A stretch of 64,000 bases of DNA from Streptomyces gardneri (GCF_006539185.1 NZ_BJMN01000005.1:310001-374000), one strand, 5' to 3'. Counted from the stretch's first letter, positions 1 through 9,024 are shown. A program made the numbers and translations. Notes: generated by a model from the letters alone, not told the origin.

Positions 1-1347
1 CACCTCCTGGCTGATGAGGGTCACCGCGCGCCGGACCCCGGCCGGGCCCAGCTTCCCGACGGGCACCCCGCCGAGCGTGATCGAGCCGGACGTCGCTTCG
101 TGGACCCCGGCGATGACCTTCGCGAGGGTCGTCTTGCCCGCCCCGCTGGCGCCGACCAGCGCGACCCGTTCCCCGCTCCGTACCGCGAGGTCGATCTCGT
201 GCAGGACCGGAGCGCCCGTGCCGTAGGCGTGGCTGAGCCCCGAGACCGTGACCGAGCCGTCCACGGGGGCGTCGGCCCCCTGCGGCGCGGGCTCGGCCGG
301 GAGGGCCGAGACCCCCACCAGACGGGCGAAGCTCGCGCCCGCGGACTGGGCGTCGTCCAGGAGGTACAGCGTCGCGTTGATCGGGTTGAAGAGGCTGTGG
401 AAGTAGAGCGCGGCGGCCGTCGCCGTACCGATGCTCGCCGAGCCGCCGTCGACCAGGACGAAGCCCGTGGCGAGCATCGCGGCCAGGCCGATGAACTCGG
501 CGAGGTTCAGCCGCGAGAAGAAGCCCGAGACGAGGTGGATGCCCCGCAGGCCGAGGTCGCGCGCCGCCGCCGACCGCTCCTCCAGGAGGCCGGAGTGCGT
601 CCCGCCGAGCCGGAAGGCGCGGACGGTCCGCGCGCCGCCGACGCTGTCGAGCAGCTGGTGCTGCAAGGCCCCGGTGGCGATGCGGTGTTCGCCGTACACG
701 GGGGAGGAGCGGCGCATGTACCAGCGTACGGAGAAGACCTGTACCGGCGCGGCGAGGAGCGCGGCGAGCAGGAACCGCCAGTCGAGCACGGCGAGTCCGG
801 CGAAGGTGAGCACGATGGTGAGCGCGGACCGGCTGAACTCGGGGAGCGCCTGCCGCACCGACTTGGCGATCATGGTCACGTCGCTCGTCACCCGGGAGAC
901 GAGGTCCCCGGAGCCGGCCGCCTCGACGCGTTCGAGCGGCAGCCGCAGCGCCCGCTCGATGAACTGCTCGCGCAGCGCGGCGAGCACGGTCTCGCCGAGC
1001 CGGGCGACGAGCGTGCCGCCGACTGCGGTGGCCGCGCCGCGGGCGATCGCGACGGCGATCAGCAGGACGAGCGGCACCGTCAGGGCCTGGGCCCCGCGCT
1101 GCTCCACCACCAGGTCGACGATGCGCCCGAGCAGGGGAGCGGTCAGCAGCCCGACGGCGGTCCCGGCGACGAGGACGGAGAGCGCGCCCACGGCCAGGAG
1201 CCGGTGGCCGTGGAGCATGGTGCGCAGCGCCGCCATGGACTCGGCGCCGGTGGCGGTCGGCAGGAGCGCGCGGTCCTGGGGGGTTCCGCTCATGGTCTGT
1301 TCCGTCTCCCTCGTGTCACCCGGACGGCGTGCCTCGTCGTTCGTCAT
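1..1347 (-). CDS. ABC exporter-fold half transporter, catalytic partner (3' end cut by window)
   Basis: Membrane ABC half transporter with a fused ATPase domain, cut at the window start so that about 449 N-terminal residues are visible. A hydrophobic six-helix-type region is followed by a nucleotide-binding domain with a canonical Walker A, GASGAGKTT, near residues 396-404. The sequence leaves the window around the Q-loop (ISQEV). The start is taken at the ATG whose first bases overlap the TGA of the upstream gene (ATGA), which implies translational coupling; an in-frame ATG 18 codons later is an alternative. Its upstream partner has a degenerate ATPase site, so I infer that this subunit supplies the working Walker A of a heterodimer. 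Position beside an iron box and a siderophore importer suggests siderophore export or intracellular siderophore handling, but the substrate is not shown by sequence. Confidence 0.85.
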   Translation of the reverse strand, partial: MTNDEARRPGDTRETEQTMSGTPQDRALLPTATGAESMAALRTMLHGHRLLAVGALSVLVAGTAVGLLTAPLLGRIVDLVVEQRGAQALTVPLVLLIAVAIARGAATAVGGTLVARLGETVLAALREQFIERALRLPLERVEAAGSGDLVSRVTSDVTMIAKSVRQALPEFSRSALTIVLTFAGLAVLDWRFLLAALLAAPVQVFSVRWYMRRSSPVYGEHRIATGALQHQLLDSVGGARTVRAFRLGGTHSGLLEERSAAARDLGLRGIHLVSGFFSRLNLAEFIGLAAMLATGFVLVDGGSASIGTATAAALYFHSLFNPINATLYLLDDAQSAGASFARLVGVSALPAEPAPQGADAPVDGSVTVSGLSHAYGTGAPVLHEIDLAVRSGERVALVGASGAGKTTLAKVIAGVHEATSGSITLGGVPVGKLGPAGVRRAVTLISQEV

Positions 1348-3041
1348 GCCAGGACCGCCGCTCGGTACGTCTCGTCGGCGGCGAGCAGGTCGTTGTGGTG
1401 GCCTTCCGCCCGTACGGCGCCGTCCTCCAGGACCACCACCCGGTCCGTCACCGCGAGGAGCGCGGGACTGGTGGTGACGAGGACGGTCGTACGGCCCCGG
1501 CGGACCTCCCGCAGCCGGCGCGCGATCCGCGACTCGGTGACGGTGTCGACGGCGGTCGTCGGATCGTGCAGGACGAGCACGGACCGGTCGGCGGCGAGCG
1601 CCCGGGCGAGCGCCACGCGCTGGCGCTGGCCGCCGGAGAGGGACCGGCCGCGCTCGGCGAGGAGGGTGTCCACGCCGTCCGGCAGCAGCAGTGCCACGTC
1701 GTCGGCGGCGGAGGCGGTGAGGGCGCTGTCGACCGCCGTCGTGTCGCCGTCGGCCCCGGACCGTACGTTGTCGAGGAGGGTGCTCTCGAAGAGGTCCGCG
1801 TCGTGGTGGGCGACCAGGACCGCCCGGCGCAGCGCGTCGGGGTCGAGCCCGGTCAGGGGTACGCCGTCGAGCTCGACCGTGCCCTCGGCGGGGTCCTTCT
1901 CCCGGGCCAGGCAGAGCAGCAGGTCTGCGGCGGCCGCCGGGTCCCTGGTGACGATGCCGGTCAGGCCGCCGGCGGGCAGGTCGAGGTCCACCCCGCGCAG
2001 GGCGCCGAGCGACACTCCGCGCAGCGCGAGGTGTCCGGCGGCCGGTGTGGCCGGGACCGCCTCGCCGCCCTCGACGGCGACGGGCTCGGCGAGCACCTCG
2101 GCGATCCGCTTGGCCGACGCCCGCCCCTGGGCGATCTCGGCGTTGACGTACGTGAGGAGCTGGAACGGTCCCAGGAGGAACTGCGCCAGACCCACGGCCG
2201 CCACCAGTTCGCCGACGCTGATGCTGCCGTCCATGGCGAGATAGGCCCCCACCAGGCCGATCACGGCGATGAAGACGCCCGTCAGGGCGAGGATCGCGCC
2301 CTCGTGCCCGGCCCGGCTGCGGGCCGCGCGCAGGGCGGCCGCCAGCGAGTCCTGGCTCGTGGTGCGGTAGCGGGCGACCGCCGCCGACTCGGCGCCCATG
2401 CCCTTGAGGACGCGCAGACCCGAGACGAGGTCGGCGGCGACGCCCGAGGCGTGGGCGGCGCGCTCCTGCTCGGTCTCGCTGCGCCGCTCCAGCGGGCGGC
2501 TGATGCGGTGCCCGAGCCAGAGCAGCGGCGGGATGCCGAGCAGGACGAGCAGCCCGAGCGGGACGGAGATCCGCAGGAGGGCGACGGCGCTGATCACGAG
2601 GGCCGCGACCGCCGACACCCCGTACGCGATGGCGGTCGCCACCGAGCCGACCCGGCGGGCGTCGTTGGTGGCGATGCTGGTGAGGGCGCCGGGGAGGCGG
2701 TTCGTCTCGGCGCCGCCGCGGGGGTCGAGGACGCGCGCGGCCAGTTCGAGCCGGAGGCGGTGCGCGGCCTGCTCGCCCGCGCCCTCGGTGATCCGCGCGC
2801 TCGTGCGGTAGCACGTGGAGAGGACGAGGAAGAGGGCCGCGAGGACGACGAGCCAGCGCAGCAGGGACTCGGAGGAGCCGGTCGCCACCGCCGAGTCGAT
2901 GATGACGCCGATGACCACCGGGACCAGGGCCTCGCAGCCTTGGTGGGTCATGCCGAGCAGGGATGCCGCGATGATGCGCGGGCGTTGCCCTCTGATCGCT
3001 CGACCGAGGACAACTGCCCCTGTCGGTACGCCCGTTGGCAT
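1344..3041 (-). CDS. ABC exporter-fold half transporter with degenerate ATPase site
   Basis: A 565-residue fusion of a transmembrane domain (about residues 1-300) and a nucleotide-binding domain. The family signature LSGGQRQR is intact near residue 467. The Walker A region instead reads GIVTRDPAAAAD with no lysine, the Walker B tail reads LHDPTTAVD rather than LDEPTSALD, the Q-loop position is His, and the switch-His position is Thr/Ser. These are hallmarks of the non-catalytic half of a heterodimeric exporter, though more complete than usual. A GGAGGAG ribosome site lies just before the ATG. The gene is transcribed away from the FecCD importer across a promoter region holding iron boxes, so iron control of the pair is likely. 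The substrate is unknown; exporter-fold siderophore importers such as IrtAB/YbtPQ are an alternative model. Confidence 0.85.
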   Translation of the reverse strand: MPTGVPTGAVVLGRAIRGQRPRIIAASLLGMTHQGCEALVPVVIGVIIDSAVATGSSESLLRWLVVLAALFLVLSTCYRTSARITEGAGEQAAHRLRLELAARVLDPRGGAETNRLPGALTSIATNDARRVGSVATAIAYGVSAVAALVISAVALLRISVPLGLLVLLGIPPLLWLGHRISRPLERRSETEQERAAHASGVAADLVSGLRVLKGMGAESAAVARYRTTSQDSLAAALRAARSRAGHEGAILALTGVFIAVIGLVGAYLAMDGSISVGELVAAVGLAQFLLGPFQLLTYVNAEIAQGRASAKRIAEVLAEPVAVEGGEAVPATPAAGHLALRGVSLGALRGVDLDLPAGGLTGIVTRDPAAAADLLLCLAREKDPAEGTVELDGVPLTGLDPDALRRAVLVAHHDADLFESTLLDNVRSGADGDTTAVDSALTASAADDVALLLPDGVDTLLAERGRSLSGGQRQRVALARALAADRSVLVLHDPTTAVDTVTESRIARRLREVRRGRTTVLVTTSPALLAVTDRVVVLEDGAVRAEGHHNDLLAADETYRAAVLA

Positions 3042-3071
3042 GTGGCTCCTCCGCGGAGAACGAGTGAATGG

Positions 3072-3090
3072 TTAGGTAAGCCTACTCTGA
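3072..3090. promoter_or_regulatory. Iron box (DmdR/IdeR-type), weaker copy
   Basis: TTAGGTAAGCCTACTCTGA matches 14 of 19 positions of the DtxR-family consensus TTAGGTTAGGCTAACCTAA. It lies 31 bp upstream of the ATG of the degenerate ABC gene, where a bound repressor would block transcription. Assignment is by consensus match only. Confidence 0.6.
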
Positions 3091-3118
3091 CCTGTCGAGC
3101 GTTGACCGGCCGTGCGCC

Positions 3119-3137
3119 TTCGGTTAGCCTCACCTAA
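3119..3137. promoter_or_regulatory. Iron box (DmdR/IdeR-type), strong copy
   Basis: TTCGGTTAGCCTCACCTAA matches 17 of 19 positions of the actinomycete iron-box form TTAGGTTAGGCTCACCTAA. It sits 70 bp upstream of the TTG start of the first FecCD permease. With the weaker copy about 30 bp away it makes a divergent, iron-repressed control region for importer and ABC pair. Confidence 0.8.
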
Positions 3138-3206
3138 GTACCGGCTCGTCAGGTCGCGTACCGCGGGGTTCACCCCACGCGTCAACTGCCGCCAGGGGAG
3201 CTGTCG

Positions 3207-4268
3207 TTGTCCGTCCAGTCCCGCGAACAGGTCGGGAAGGCCGTCGACGCCGCACCCCACTCGGGCCGCACCGGGGCCACGCTCCGGAGCCTCGGCCTCC
3301 TGCTCGGCGTCGCCGCCCTCGTCCTCGTCTCGCTCGTCAGCGTCTGGGTCGGCACCCGAGGCATCCCCTTCACCGCCACCTGGCACGTCCTGTGGAACCC
3401 CGACGGCTCGGAGACGTCGGTGATCGTCCATGACTACCGCATCCCGCGGACCATCCTCGGCATGCTCGTCGGCATGGCGCTCGGCCTCGCCGGCGCCCTC
3501 ATGCAGGCCCTGACCCGCAACCCGCTCGCCGACCCCGGCATGCTCGGCGTCAACCTCGGGGCCTCCGCCGGCGTGGTGGTGGCCATCGCCTTCTTCGGCG
3601 TCGGGGCACCCCTCGGATACGTCTGGTTCGCGCTCGCGGGCGCCGCCGCCGCGTCCGTCGGGGTCTATCTGCTGGGCTCCTCCGGACGGAAGCTCGCCTC
3701 GCCCGAGCGGCTCGTCGTCGCCGGCGCCGCCGTCACCGCGGTGCTGTACGCCTTCAACTGGGCGATCCTGCTGCTCGACCCCAGGGCCTTCGACCAGTTC
3801 CGCTTCTGGACCGTGGGCTCCCTCGCGGGCCGCTACTACGACGTCGTCCTGATGGCCCTGCCGTTCATCGGGGTCGGCCTGGTCGTCGCCCTCGTCCTCG
3901 CTCCCTCGCTCAACGCCCTGGCCATGGGCGACCAGATGGGCCGGGCCCTCGGCGTGAACGTCGGCCGCACCCGCGCCCTCGGCGCCGTCGCGGTGATGCT
4001 CCTGTGCGGCGCCGCGACCGCCGCCGCCGGACCGATCGGCTTCGTGGGGCTCGCCGTCCCGCACGTCGCCCGCTTCGTCGTCGGCCCCGACCAGCGGTGG
4101 GTGTTCGCGTACTCGATGCTCATCGCCCCCGTCCTGCTCATCGGCTCCGACGTCCTCGGCCGGATCCTCGGCGCCCCCGGCGAGGTGCAGGTCGGCATCG
4201 TCACCGCGTTCATCGGAGCGCCCCTCTTCATCGCCCTGTGCCGCCGCCGAAAGCTGGTCATGCTGTGA
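3207..4268 (+). CDS. FecCD-family iron-siderophore ABC permease
   Basis: A 353-residue, strongly hydrophobic protein with the FecCD/BtuC fold, about ten membrane spans after a short basic N-terminus. Conserved family stretches are visible, including RIPRTILGMLVGMALGLAGA, NPLADPGMLGVNLGASAG and GPIGFVGLAVPHVAR. It would form half of the membrane channel of a ferric-siderophore importer. The TTG start is chosen because AGGGGAG lies six bases upstream. The stop overlaps the GTG of the second permease. No periplasmic-type binding lipoprotein gene is present in the cluster, so it must be supplied from elsewhere or has been lost. Confidence 0.9.
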   Translation: MSVQSREQVGKAVDAAPHSGRTGATLRSLGLLLGVAALVLVSLVSVWVGTRGIPFTATWHVLWNPDGSETSVIVHDYRIPRTILGMLVGMALGLAGALMQALTRNPLADPGMLGVNLGASAGVVVAIAFFGVGAPLGYVWFALAGAAAASVGVYLLGSSGRKLASPERLVVAGAAVTAVLYAFNWAILLLDPRAFDQFRFWTVGSLAGRYYDVVLMALPFIGVGLVVALVLAPSLNALAMGDQMGRALGVNVGRTRALGAVAVMLLCGAATAAAGPIGFVGLAVPHVARFVVGPDQRWVFAYSMLIAPVLLIGSDVLGRILGAPGEVQVGIVTAFIGAPLFIALCRRRKLVML

Positions 4269-5401
4269 CTGCCGTACGGGAGGCGAAGTCCTCCGGACCT
4301 CCGCCCGGCTCCGAGGGCGGGTCCCGCTCCGACGCCACCTCCGCCCCGGCCCCGTCCCGTGTCGTCAGCGGCCGGGTCGTCCGTACGCCGTCGGGAGCCG
4401 TCTCCCTGCTCGTCCGGGGCCGGACCGTCGCCGTCACCGCCGCCCTCCTCGTCGCACTCCTCGCCGTCGCGGGCATCACGCTCACCACCGGAGACTTCGA
4501 CCTCACCGTCGGAGAGGTCCTCCAGGCGCTCACCGGCAACGGCTCGGGCATCGCCGACTTCGTCGTCAACACCCTGCGCATGCCCCGGCTCCTGACCGCG
4601 CTCTGCGTCGGCGCCGCCCTCGCCGTCAGCGGGGCCATCCTGCAGAGCGTCACGGGCAACCCCCTGGGCAGCCCCGACATCATCGGCTTCACCAACGGCT
4701 CCGCCGTGGGCGCGCTCGTCGTCATCGTCGTGCTCCACGGCAGCATGACGCAGATCGCGCTCGGCGCGCTGGCCGGCGGCCTCGCCACCGCCCTCGCCGT
4801 CCACCTCCTCATGCTCGGGCGGGGCATCCAGGGGTTCCGGCTGGTCGTCGTCGGGATCGGCGTCAGCGCCCTGCTGCTCGCCGTGAACTCGTACCTGATC
4901 ACCCGGGCCACCTTCCAGGAGGCCCTGGAGGCGCAGGCCTGGCTCATCGGCAGCCTGGGCAACCGGCTCTGGACGCACGCCACCGCCATCGGGATCGCCG
5001 TCGCCGTTCTGCTGCCGCTCGCCTTCCTCCTCTCCCGCCGCCTCTCCATGGTGGAGATGGGCGACACCACCGCCATGGCCCTCGGCGTCGACGTGGCACG
5101 CACCCGCACCCTGCTCCTCGTCATCAGCGTCGCCCTCGCCGCCTTCGCCACCGCCGTCACCGGCCCCATCTGGTTCATCGCCCTGGCCGCGCCCCAGGTG
5201 GCCCGCAAACTGACCCGCTCGTCCGGGCCCGCCCTGCTGCCGTCCGCCCTCATGGGCGCGGTCATGCTCGCCCTGAGCGACCTCGCGGTGCAGCGCCTCT
5301 TCGCCCCCGCGCTCCTCCCCGTGGGCACGGCGACCGGCTGCGTCGGCGGGCTCTACCTCATCTGGCTACTGGTCACCGAGTCGCGAAAGAGCCGCGCATG
5401 A
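4265..5401 (+). CDS. FecCD-family iron-siderophore ABC permease (second subunit)
   Basis: A 378-residue FecCD permease, partner of the preceding gene. After a hydrophilic N-terminal tail of about 55 residues it shows the family blocks RMPRLLTALCVGAALAVSGA, NPLGSPDIIGFTNGSAVGAL and GPIWFIALAAPQVARKL. The GTG start overlaps the upstream stop (GTGA); the frame stays open further upstream, but that part lies inside the first permease gene and lacks a ribosome site. The stop overlaps the ATG of the ATPase gene, so all three importer genes form one tightly coupled operon under the iron box. Confidence 0.9.
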   Translation: MTAVREAKSSGPPPGSEGGSRSDATSAPAPSRVVSGRVVRTPSGAVSLLVRGRTVAVTAALLVALLAVAGITLTTGDFDLTVGEVLQALTGNGSGIADFVVNTLRMPRLLTALCVGAALAVSGAILQSVTGNPLGSPDIIGFTNGSAVGALVVIVVLHGSMTQIALGALAGGLATALAVHLLMLGRGIQGFRLVVVGIGVSALLLAVNSYLITRATFQEALEAQAWLIGSLGNRLWTHATAIGIAVAVLLPLAFLLSRRLSMVEMGDTTAMALGVDVARTRTLLLVISVALAAFATAVTGPIWFIALAAPQVARKLTRSSGPALLPSALMGAVMLALSDLAVQRLFAPALLPVGTATGCVGGLYLIWLLVTESRKSRA

Positions 5402-6336
5402 CAGCAACAGCGAAGCGTCCGACGAGCGGATCGACGAGCGGACAGGCGACCGGGCCGGGAACCGGAACGGCGACCGTGCCGGAGACCGGGTCGGCGAACC
5501 CTCCCGCCTCCCGCCTCCGCGCCGAGAACCTGACCCTCTCCTACGACCAGCGGACCGTGGCCACCGGTCTCGGCGTCGAGATCCCCGACCGCTCGTTCAC
5601 CGTGATCATCGGCCCGAACGCCTGCGGCAAGTCCACGCTCCTCACCGCCCTCGCCCGGATGCTCAAGCCCCGCGCCGGACAGGTCCACCTCGACGGCCGC
5701 GCCATCGGCTCGTACCGCTCCCGCGAGGTCGCCCGCCGCCTCGGCCTGCTCCCGCAGTCCTCCACCGCGCCCGGCGGCATCACCGTCGGGGACCTCGTGG
5801 CCCGCGGCAGGTACCCGCACCAGGGCATGCTCAAGCAGTGGTCCGCCGACGACGAGGCGGCCGTCGTCGAGGCGATGCGCCAGACCGGCGTCCTCGAACT
5901 CGCCGACCGGCCCGTCGACGACCTCTCCGGCGGCCAGCGCCAGCGGGTGTGGCTGTCCATGGTCCTGGCCCAGCAGACCTCGATCCTCCTGCTCGACGAG
6001 CCGACGACCTTCCTGGACATCGCCCACCAGGTCGAGGTCCTCGACCTGTGCGCCGAACTCCACGCCCGCCGGGGCCACACGGTCGTCGCGGTCCTCCACG
6101 ACCTCAACCAGGCGTGCCGCTACGCCACGCACCTCATCGTGATGCGGCCCGGGGGCGTGATCGCGGCCGAGGGCGACCCGTCGACCGTCATGACCGCCGA
6201 GCTGGTCGAGGACGTCTTCGGCCTGCCCTGCCGGATCATCGACGACCCGGAGACGGGGACCCCGCTGATGGTGCCGGCTGCGCCCAAGCGGTACGCGCCC
6301 ACGACCGGGGCCACCGCCCTCGCCCCGACCACCTGA
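5398..6336 (+). CDS. FecE-type siderophore importer ATPase
   Basis: A 312-residue ABC ATPase. An unusual Thr/Gly/Pro-rich N-terminal extension of about 35 residues precedes the domain. Walker A GPNACGKST is near residues 72-80, the signature LSGGQRQR near 176-183 and Walker B LLLDEPTTFLD near 198-208; the switch histidine is in VLHDLNQACRYA. These, and the spacing after two FecCD permeases, fit the FecE/FepC group that powers ferric-siderophore uptake. The ATG overlaps the previous stop (ATGA). Confidence 0.93.
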   Translation: MTATAKRPTSGSTSGQATGPGTGTATVPETGSANPPASRLRAENLTLSYDQRTVATGLGVEIPDRSFTVIIGPNACGKSTLLTALARMLKPRAGQVHLDGRAIGSYRSREVARRLGLLPQSSTAPGGITVGDLVARGRYPHQGMLKQWSADDEAAVVEAMRQTGVLELADRPVDDLSGGQRQRVWLSMVLAQQTSILLLDEPTTFLDIAHQVEVLDLCAELHARRGHTVVAVLHDLNQACRYATHLIVMRPGGVIAAEGDPSTVMTAELVEDVFGLPCRIIDDPETGTPLMVPAAPKRYAPTTGATALAPTT

Positions 6337-6376
6337 CGCCGACACCGACGCCGACAACGATCCGGACGGACCGACC

Positions 6377-7951
6377 ATGCTCTGTACGAGGCTGACGAAC
6401 GCGCACATCCTCACGATGGACCCGGACCACCCCGTCGCCCACGACCTCGGGATCTGGCGCGGCCGGATCGTCGGTCTCGACGAGGCCGTGACCTCGCTGC
6501 CCGCCCGCGAGGTCGTCGACCTCCAGGGCGCCACCGTGCTGCCCGGCTTCATCGACAGCCATGTGCACCTGGCGTGGGCGGGGCTGAAGGCGAACACGCC
6601 GAACATCGCCCCGTGCGAGCGGGTCGAGGACGTGCTCGCCGTCGTCGCGGACGCCGTCGAGCGCAAGCCGCCCGGCGCCTGGGTGGACATCGCGGGCTAC
6701 GACCAGCGGGCCCTGGGCCGGCACCTCACCGCGACCGAGCTCGACCGGGTCGGTCGCGGACGCAGACTCTTCCTCATGCACGACTCCGGCCACGCCTGTG
6801 TCGTCAACAGCGCCGTCCTGGAACTCCTGCCGGCCGACGTGCCGCACCAGGACGGGTTCCTCGTCGAGAGCGCCATGTCCGCCGTGCGCCGCCTCCGGTT
6901 GCCCTACTCCCAGGAGGAGATCGCCGACGCGGTCGAGCTCGCGGCCCGCGCCTGCCTCGCCGAGGGCATCACCGCCGTCGCCGAGGCGGGCATCGGCGGC
7001 GGACTCCTCGGCCACAGCCCGGTCGAGCTCGGCGCCTACCAACTCCTCCGGGACCAGGGCCGGCTGCCCCTGCGGGTCCAGCTCATGGCCGCGGGCGACA
7101 CCCTGCACCCGCTCGGCGCGCACCGCGACGACGGCATCCCCCGCGCCCTCGACCTCGGCCTGCGGACGGGCTTCGGCGACGACTGGCTGTCGCTGGGCGC
7201 GCTCAAGATCTACACGGACGGCGGCATGATGGCCCGTACGGCCGCCCTGACCGCCCCGTACGAGGGGATGTCCCACACCGGCCAGCTCCAGGACGACCCC
7301 GAGCGGCTCGGCCGGATGATCGTGGACGGCCATCTCGCGGGCTGGCAGCTCGCGGTCCACGCCATCGGGGACCGCGCCGCCGACCTCGCCCTCGACGCCC
7401 TGGAGCGTGCCCAGGAGCTGCGGCCCCGCCCCGACGCCCGGCACCGGATCGAGCACGCGGGGCTGATCCGGCCCGACCAGCTGCCCCGTTTCGCGCGCCT
7501 CGGCCTCAGCGCCGTGATCCAGCCCAACTTCCTGCGCTCCTTCGGCGACGACTACGCGCAGATCATGGGGGAGCGGCGGGCGCCGTGGATGTACCGGGGC
7601 CGGGGCTTCCTGGACCACGGCGTCACCGTCGCCGGCAGCTCGGACCGCCCGGTCACGGACGGCTCTCCGCTGCGGGCCGTGCAGTTCATGGTCGAGCGGG
7701 CCTCCCTCTCCGGCCGCCGGATCGGCCCTGACGAGGCGGTGACCGTCGACGAGGCCCTGCACGCCTACACCGTCGCGGGCGCGTACGCCTGCCGCTGGGA
7801 CGACACCGCCGGCAGCCTGAGCCCCGGCAAGCGCGCCGACCTCGTGGTCCTCGCGGACGACCCGCGGCGCGTCGATACGGCCCGGATCGGGGACATCGAG
7901 ATCGTGGCGACGTACGTGGACGGTCGGCGCGCTCAGGAGACCAAGGCCTGA
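6377..7951 (+). CDS. Metal-dependent amidohydrolase, YtcJ-like
   Basis: A 524-residue protein of the amidohydrolase superfamily, close in layout to the YtcJ/AepA group. The metal-binding HxH is in DSHVHL near residues 60-65, a later histidine cluster is in AVHAIGDRA and RIEHAG, and a conserved Asp region is in SSDRPVTDGSPL. The C-terminus returns to the small beta domain (GSLSPGKRADLVVL). The gene begins 40 bp after the importer ATPase on the same strand, so it may be read with that operon. The substrate is not predictable; a role in breaking down an imported ligand is only a guess from position. Confidence 0.8.
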   Translation: MLCTRLTNAHILTMDPDHPVAHDLGIWRGRIVGLDEAVTSLPAREVVDLQGATVLPGFIDSHVHLAWAGLKANTPNIAPCERVEDVLAVVADAVERKPPGAWVDIAGYDQRALGRHLTATELDRVGRGRRLFLMHDSGHACVVNSAVLELLPADVPHQDGFLVESAMSAVRRLRLPYSQEEIADAVELAARACLAEGITAVAEAGIGGGLLGHSPVELGAYQLLRDQGRLPLRVQLMAAGDTLHPLGAHRDDGIPRALDLGLRTGFGDDWLSLGALKIYTDGGMMARTAALTAPYEGMSHTGQLQDDPERLGRMIVDGHLAGWQLAVHAIGDRAADLALDALERAQELRPRPDARHRIEHAGLIRPDQLPRFARLGLSAVIQPNFLRSFGDDYAQIMGERRAPWMYRGRGFLDHGVTVAGSSDRPVTDGSPLRAVQFMVERASLSGRRIGPDEAVTVDEALHAYTVAGAYACRWDDTAGSLSPGKRADLVVLADDPRRVDTARIGDIEIVATYVDGRRAQETKA

Positions 7952-7988
7952 AAGCCGACCGGCGGCGGGCCGGGAAGCCGGACCGGCC

Positions 7989-8903
7989 TCAGGGCCTGGA
8001 CGTCGGCTCGGCGACCTCGCGGAGGAGCCCGGCGCGGTCGATGGCGTCGCTGCCGGTCGCCGGCACGGTGCACGCGTAGGCACCGGCCACCGAGCCGTAC
8101 AGCGCGCAGCGGTCCAGGTCCTCGCCGGTCAGACGGCCGAAGAGGAAGCCGGCGGCGAAGGCGTCTCCCGCGCCGTTGGAGTCGACCACCGGGGCGCGCG
8201 GCGTGACGGCGGGGATGTGCGCGAGACCGTCGGCGGTCAGCAGGTACGCGCCCTCGGCCCCGGCGGTGGCGACCACGGCCTCGGCCCGCCCCCGCTCCAG
8301 GATGCGGCGCATGGTCTTCTCCTTGTCCGCGAGGGCGGTGGCGGAGACGAAGACGATGTCGGCGCCGTAGGCGAACGGCTCGTGATAGGGGTTCTCGCCG
8401 TCCCAGTTGTGCAGGTCGGTGGAGATCGTGAGACCCGCCTCGCGGAGCAGGGGCAGGGCGAAGGCGCACGGGTGGGTGATCGAGACGTGCGCGTGCCGGC
8501 TCGCCGCGGCCAGGGAGCGGACCAGCTCCTCGGGGAGCCGGTCCGACTCCCGGGAGCGGCTGTCGTCGTAGAGCGAGAGGCGCCGGCCGTCGGGGGAGAC
8601 GAGGTTGACGGCCCGCTTCGTACCGCCGGGCAGGGGCACTTCGGTGAAGTCGATGCCCCGGTCGCGGTGGAAGGCGCGGACGAGGTCGCCGTACGGGTCG
8701 TCGCCGATCATGTCGAGGTGGTGCGTCCGCAGGCCGAGGGAGCTCAGGCCCAGGGCGACGAAGTCGCCGGTCTGCCCGGCGCGGGCCTCGATGCCCGGCC
8801 GGATCATGTAGCTGTCGGCGTACGGCAGGGGCAGCTCGGGGACGTACACGATCGTGTCGACCCCCGCTCCGCCCAGGACGAGGACGTCGTACTCGCTGGT
8901 CAT
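7989..8903 (-). CDS. PfkB-family carbohydrate kinase
   Basis: A 304-residue ribokinase/PfkB-family kinase. The N-terminus MTSEYDVLVLGGAGVDTIVY carries the first glycine-rich strand, and DSNGAGDAFAAG near the C-terminus is the PfkB anion-hole/catalytic-Asp motif. It would phosphorylate a sugar or nucleoside hydroxyl with ATP in the cytoplasm. The start is the ATG preceded by GAGAGGAA; the frame is open 16 codons further upstream without a ribosome site. The gene is convergent with the amidohydrolase (37-bp gap), and about 100 bp upstream lie LacI-like operators, so sugar induction is likely. Confidence 0.85.
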   Translation of the reverse strand: MTSEYDVLVLGGAGVDTIVYVPELPLPYADSYMIRPGIEARAGQTGDFVALGLSSLGLRTHHLDMIGDDPYGDLVRAFHRDRGIDFTEVPLPGGTKRAVNLVSPDGRRLSLYDDSRSRESDRLPEELVRSLAAASRHAHVSITHPCAFALPLLREAGLTISTDLHNWDGENPYHEPFAYGADIVFVSATALADKEKTMRRILERGRAEAVVATAGAEGAYLLTADGLAHIPAVTPRAPVVDSNGAGDAFAAGFLFGRLTGEDLDRCALYGSVAGAYACTVPATGSDAIDRAGLLREVAEPTSRP

Positions 8904-8995
8904 CGCTGTTCCTCTCGACGGGATCGCGGTGGTCGGAGGGGGGTGGCACAACTCCCGCCGAACGGACGCGAGTCAAGCAGCCGGCGCAGGGTGAT

Positions 8996-9024
8996 GCAAG
9001 AACTTGCGGCAAATTTCAGCAAGT
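8996..9024. promoter_or_regulatory. Overlapping CTTGC/GCAAG inverted repeats (LacI-type operator)
   Basis: GCAAGAACTTGC (8996-9007) is a 12-bp palindrome. It shares its CTTGC arm with a wider 23-bp palindrome (9002-9024) whose outer arms are ACTTGC and GCAAGT around an AAATTT core. Such CTTGC/GCAAG elements are typical of LacI-family sugar regulators in streptomycetes. The site lies about 95 bp upstream of the PfkB kinase start. The cognate regulator is not adjacent. Confidence 0.6.

Noticed and set aside
4258..5328. Long antisense open frame over the second FecCD permease, and many similar ones opposite or offset from real genes
   Set aside because: Their codon use shows the wrong-position G+C pattern and the translations lack domains; they mirror the strongly biased real genes.
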